Both the position numbers and the translations under genes were made by a program. A stretch of DNA of 64,000 bases from Microbacterium sp. AG1240. GTDB lineage: Bacteria; Actinomycetota; Actinomycetes; Actinomycetales; Microbacteriaceae. This document shows, piece by piece, positions 61,522 to 64,000 of this stretch; position 1 is the first letter of the stretch; each line of letters begins with the position of its first letter. The notes beneath the pieces were generated by a model, which saw nothing but the letters and a program-made list of their open reading frames with translations, was not told the origin of the DNA and searched no databases. Location: the NCBI RefSeq assembly GCF_003635115.1, contig NZ_RBXJ01000001.1, positions 992,001-1,056,000 on the forward strand. The letters are read 5' to 3'.

Positions 61522-62084
61522 CCGACCTCTCGGAGGTCGTGGCGCGTGCCGTCGTCGCCGCCGCCGACATCGACGCCCGCGAGGAATTGGGCGTGAACGA
61601 TCACCTCGCCCTCATCGCCGCGAGCGCGCGCGCCGAGGGCGAGATCCGCGCGCTGCTGCAGCGATCCGTCGCGGCCGCGCGGGCGGGAGGGGCGAGCTGG
61701 GCTCTCATCGGCAGCGAGCTCGGCATGTCCCGGCAGGCGGCCCAGCAGCGGTTCGGAGCGCTCGAGAAGCCGTCCGCCGTCGACGAGGACGAGCGGTGGA
61801 TCAGCCCCGTGACGGCCTTCGACGAGATGGCCGAGCTCGAGCTCGCCGGACGAGCGGGGTGGCACACCGTCGAGGCCGGCATGCTCTCGCACCGCGTGGT
61901 GCGCACCGACACGCAGTGGGAGCACCGCCGCATCCTCTGGCGCGCGTCGGTCGCGTCCGAGACCGAGGCCGGGTGGCAGATCGGGTGCCGGGCCTTCCCG
62001 TGGATCTATCTGGTGCGAGACACCGGTATCCCGGTGGGCGACGGGCACCCCGCGATCGAGCAGGGCGCGTCCGGCGGGCGGTAG
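61518..62084 (+). CDS. HTH protein, probable autoregulator
   Basis: A 188-residue protein with a helix-turn-helix of the type SWALIGSELGMSRQAAQQRFG (residues about 60-80), common in small actinobacterial regulators. Residues 90-188 hold a mixed region (WISPVTAFDEMAELELAG, WEHRRILWRASV) with no family I recognise; it may bind a ligand. The GTG start overlaps the membrane-protein stop. It probably binds the two GTCAA-N7-TTGAC sites in front of its operon; this is inference from position. Confidence 0.75.
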   Translation: MTDLSEVVARAVVAAADIDAREELGVNDHLALIAASARAEGEIRALLQRSVAAARAGGASWALIGSELGMSRQAAQQRFGALEKPSAVDEDERWISPVTAFDEMAELELAGRAGWHTVEAGMLSHRVVRTDTQWEHRRILWRASVASETEAGWQIGCRAFPWIYLVRDTGIPVGDGHPAIEQGASGGR

Positions 62085-62139
62085 CCGCCGGATACGCGGA
62101 CGTCAGACGCCGTTCATCCGCCGGGTGTCGAATCGACGC

Positions 62140-62931
62140 ATGGGTCGTTCCACTCGCCTGGCCGTCACCGTGACGTCGTCCGTCGCCGGGGTGGGGGTGA
62201 CGGCGGTCGTGGTCCGCGAGGTCCTGCGCCGGCAGGCCGCCGTCGCGCGCCGGCGGATCGGCAAGCCTCTGGGCGAGCTCGCGCCCGACTCCGACCGTGT
62301 GTGGCGCCGCTCGCTCGAGGGGGCACCCCTCGAGCTCCTTCTGCTCGGCGACTCGATCGCCGCCGGTCTCGGAGCCGAGCGGCGCAAAGACACCCTCGGT
62401 GCGCGCCTCGCGAAGGACGTCGCCCGCCGCACGCATCGGCCCGTGCGGCTGAGGACGGCGGCGGTGGTCGGCTCCGAGTCGTCCGCCTTGGCGGGGCAGC
62501 TCGACGCGCTGCCCCCCGACTACGTCGCCGATCTGGCTGTCATCGTCGTCGGCGGCAACGACGTCACCCATCGCGTGCCGGTCTCGGTGGCGACCGGGCA
62601 CCTCATCGAGGCGATCGGTCGGTTGCGCGAACGCGGCTCGGCGGTGGTCGTCGCGACCTGCCCCGACCTCCGGTCGTTGCGCGCCGTGCCCCAGCCGTTG
62701 CGGAGCCTGGCCTCCCGGCTCTCGCGGCAGCTGGCGAACGAGCAGGCGGAGGCCGCGACCGCCGCGGGTGCCGAGGTGTTCTCCCTCCGCCGGACGGTCG
62801 GGCCCATGTTCCTGTCCGAGCCCGACGAGATGTTCAGCCTCGACCGCTTCCACCCCAGCGCCCTGGGCTACCGGCGCACGGCAGAGGCGCTCCTCCCCGT
62901 CGCGCTGCACGCGCTGACGCGCCACGCCTGA
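62140..62931 (+). CDS. SGNH/GDSL-family hydrolase
   Basis: A 263-residue esterase-like enzyme with an N-terminal hydrophobic anchor (LAVTVTSSVAGVGVTAVVV). The catalytic blocks are LLLLGDSIAAGLGA (block I Ser), a Gly block later, VVGGNDVTH (block III Asn) and the Asp/His pair in DRFHPSALGY (block V). It is probably tethered outside the membrane and hydrolyses a lipid or envelope ester. ATG 62140 was preferred; GTG 62125 would add five residues. Confidence 0.87.
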   Translation: MGRSTRLAVTVTSSVAGVGVTAVVVREVLRRQAAVARRRIGKPLGELAPDSDRVWRRSLEGAPLELLLLGDSIAAGLGAERRKDTLGARLAKDVARRTHRPVRLRTAAVVGSESSALAGQLDALPPDYVADLAVIVVGGNDVTHRVPVSVATGHLIEAIGRLRERGSAVVVATCPDLRSLRAVPQPLRSLASRLSRQLANEQAEAATAAGAEVFSLRRTVGPMFLSEPDEMFSLDRFHPSALGYRRTAEALLPVALHALTRHA

Positions 62932-62942
62932 CCCCGCAGCAT

Positions 62943-62974
62943 CCGCCCGCCCTCGTCGGGCCGCGAGCGGGCGG
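62943..62974 (+). terminator. possible terminator after the GDSL gene
   Basis: CCGCCCGC (62943-62950) and GCGGGCGG (62967-62974) are perfect 8-bp arms. No T-run follows, so this is tentative. Confidence 0.45.
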
Positions 62975-63027
62975 TCTCGCGGGGGAGCGCCTTGACCGGG
63001 CGCGCGACGTGACGCGAGGCTGACGGC

Positions 63028-63708
63028 ATGAGCGAGCTCACCCCCGACGCGTACCGCGCCGTCGACGCCTATCTGTCCGAGACCCTCGTCGGCCACGACC
63101 CCGCTCTCGAGGCGGCGGTCGCCGACCAGGATGCTGCGGGGCTGCCCTCGATCGAAGTGGCACCGGTCAACGGCAAGCTGCTCCATCTGCTCGTCCGGAT
63201 GAGCGGTGCGCGCCGGGTGCTCGAGATCGGCACGCTCGGTGCGTACTCGACGATCTGGCTGGCGCGAGGCCTGCCCGCCGACGGCCGCGTCGTCACGATC
63301 GAGGCCGAGCCGGCGAACGCCGCCGTCGCCCGCGCGAACCTCGAGCGGGCGGGGGAGAGCGGTCGGGTCGAGGTGATCGAGGGGCGGGCGGCCGACGTGC
63401 TCCCCACCCTCGCCGGCGACGCACCGTTCGATCTCGTCTTCATCGACGCCGACAAGGAGTCGAACACGATCTACCTCGACTGGGCGGCCAGGCTCGGGCG
63501 TCCCGGAACCGTCGTGGTCGTCGACAACATCGGTCGCAGCGGAGACGTCGCCGACGCCGACACCACCGACCCGCGGATCGTCGGCACCCGCGCGGGGCTG
63601 GCGATGCTCGGGGGCGATCCGCGGTTCGACGCCACCGCGCTGCAGACCCTCGACCGCAAGGGCTGGGACGGCGTGGCCATCGCGCTCGTGACGGACGCCG
63701 CATCGTGA
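63028..63708 (+). CDS. class I SAM-dependent O-methyltransferase
   Basis: A 226-residue protein of the caffeoyl-CoA/catechol-type O-methyltransferase family. The SAM site is VLEIGTLGAYSTIWLARGLP, followed by VVTIEAEPANAAVARANLERAG, FDLVFIDADKESNTIYLDWA (metal Asp) and VVVVDNIGRSGDVAD. The acceptor is a small phenol-like compound or is unknown. GAGGCT ends six bases before ATG 63028. It precedes eno by about 97 bases. Confidence 0.9.
   Translation: MSELTPDAYRAVDAYLSETLVGHDPALEAAVADQDAAGLPSIEVAPVNGKLLHLLVRMSGARRVLEIGTLGAYSTIWLARGLPADGRVVTIEAEPANAAVARANLERAGESGRVEVIEGRAADVLPTLAGDAPFDLVFIDADKESNTIYLDWAARLGRPGTVVVVDNIGRSGDVADADTTDPRIVGTRAGLAMLGGDPRFDATALQTLDRKGWDGVAIALVTDAAS

Positions 63709-64000
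<292 letters not shown>

Overview
The window is about 70% G+C and densely packed. Genes often overlap by ATGA, GTGA or CTAG, many start at GTG, and many appear to be leaderless, with a TAnnnT-like -10 box only 6-7 bases before the start codon. Gene content and order (tRNA-Gln/glmU/prs, ksgA, ispE, rplY/pth/mfd/mazG/eno, metX and metY on facing strands) point to an actinobacterium. The family is most likely Microbacteriaceae, perhaps Microbacterium; this placement is inferred from protein style, not from a search. I see no phage, IS element, CRISPR array or rRNA. The only RNA gene is one tRNA-Gln.

1-6.1 kb: the end of an MFS pump, the methionine enzymes MetX and MetY, two SDR proteins (one lacking the catalytic Tyr), and an MFS transporter gene split by an in-frame TAA. 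6.1-9.7 kb: phosphoribosyltransferase, uracil-DNA glycosylase, a tandem 107-bp intergenic repeat, an acetyltransferase, and a protealysin-like protease overlapping its probable inhibitor (emfourin). 9.7-14.7 kb: a five-gene peptide ABC importer. 14.8-20.5 kb: hydrolase, AhpD-like protein, phosphatase, an iron-box-preceded SIP-domain protein, a small putative metallopeptidase, an arginase-family enzyme and a sugar porter.

20.5-31.8 kb: KsgA, a CpdA-like phosphodiesterase, a stealth-type sugar-phosphate transferase, an aldo/keto reductase, IspE, a DUF427 protein, an osmoprotectant ABC importer, a further copy of the intergenic repeat and an ABC-F protein. 31.8-34.9 kb: MarR, tRNA-Gln with glmU starting one base after it, and prs.

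35.0-42.7 kb: a compact flavin electron-transfer module (FMN-binding lipoprotein, ApbE flavin transferase, and a fusion of an NqrB/RnfD-like membrane domain to a ferredoxin reductase). It faces a two-component system, which is divergent from a MacB-type ABC exporter. 42.7-50.1 kb: a gluconate/idonate island. The operon gntR-gnd diverges from gntP, idnO, idnD and gntK, with a GATAGTAC operator-like site between them. Idonate would be converted through 5-ketogluconate to gluconate, phosphorylated, and decarboxylated by Gnd to ribulose 5-phosphate.

50.1-64 kb: housekeeping genes (a 42-residue membrane protein, rplY with a long leader, pth, a Pro-rich membrane protein, mfd, ppc, mazG, hisS), then a small operon with a membrane protein and an HTH protein preceded by two identical GTCAA-N7-TTGAC operators, a GDSL hydrolase, an O-methyltransferase and the start of eno. 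Long inverted repeats mark several gene ends. The 9-mer GCAGCATCC/GGATGCTGC is strikingly over-represented on both strands.
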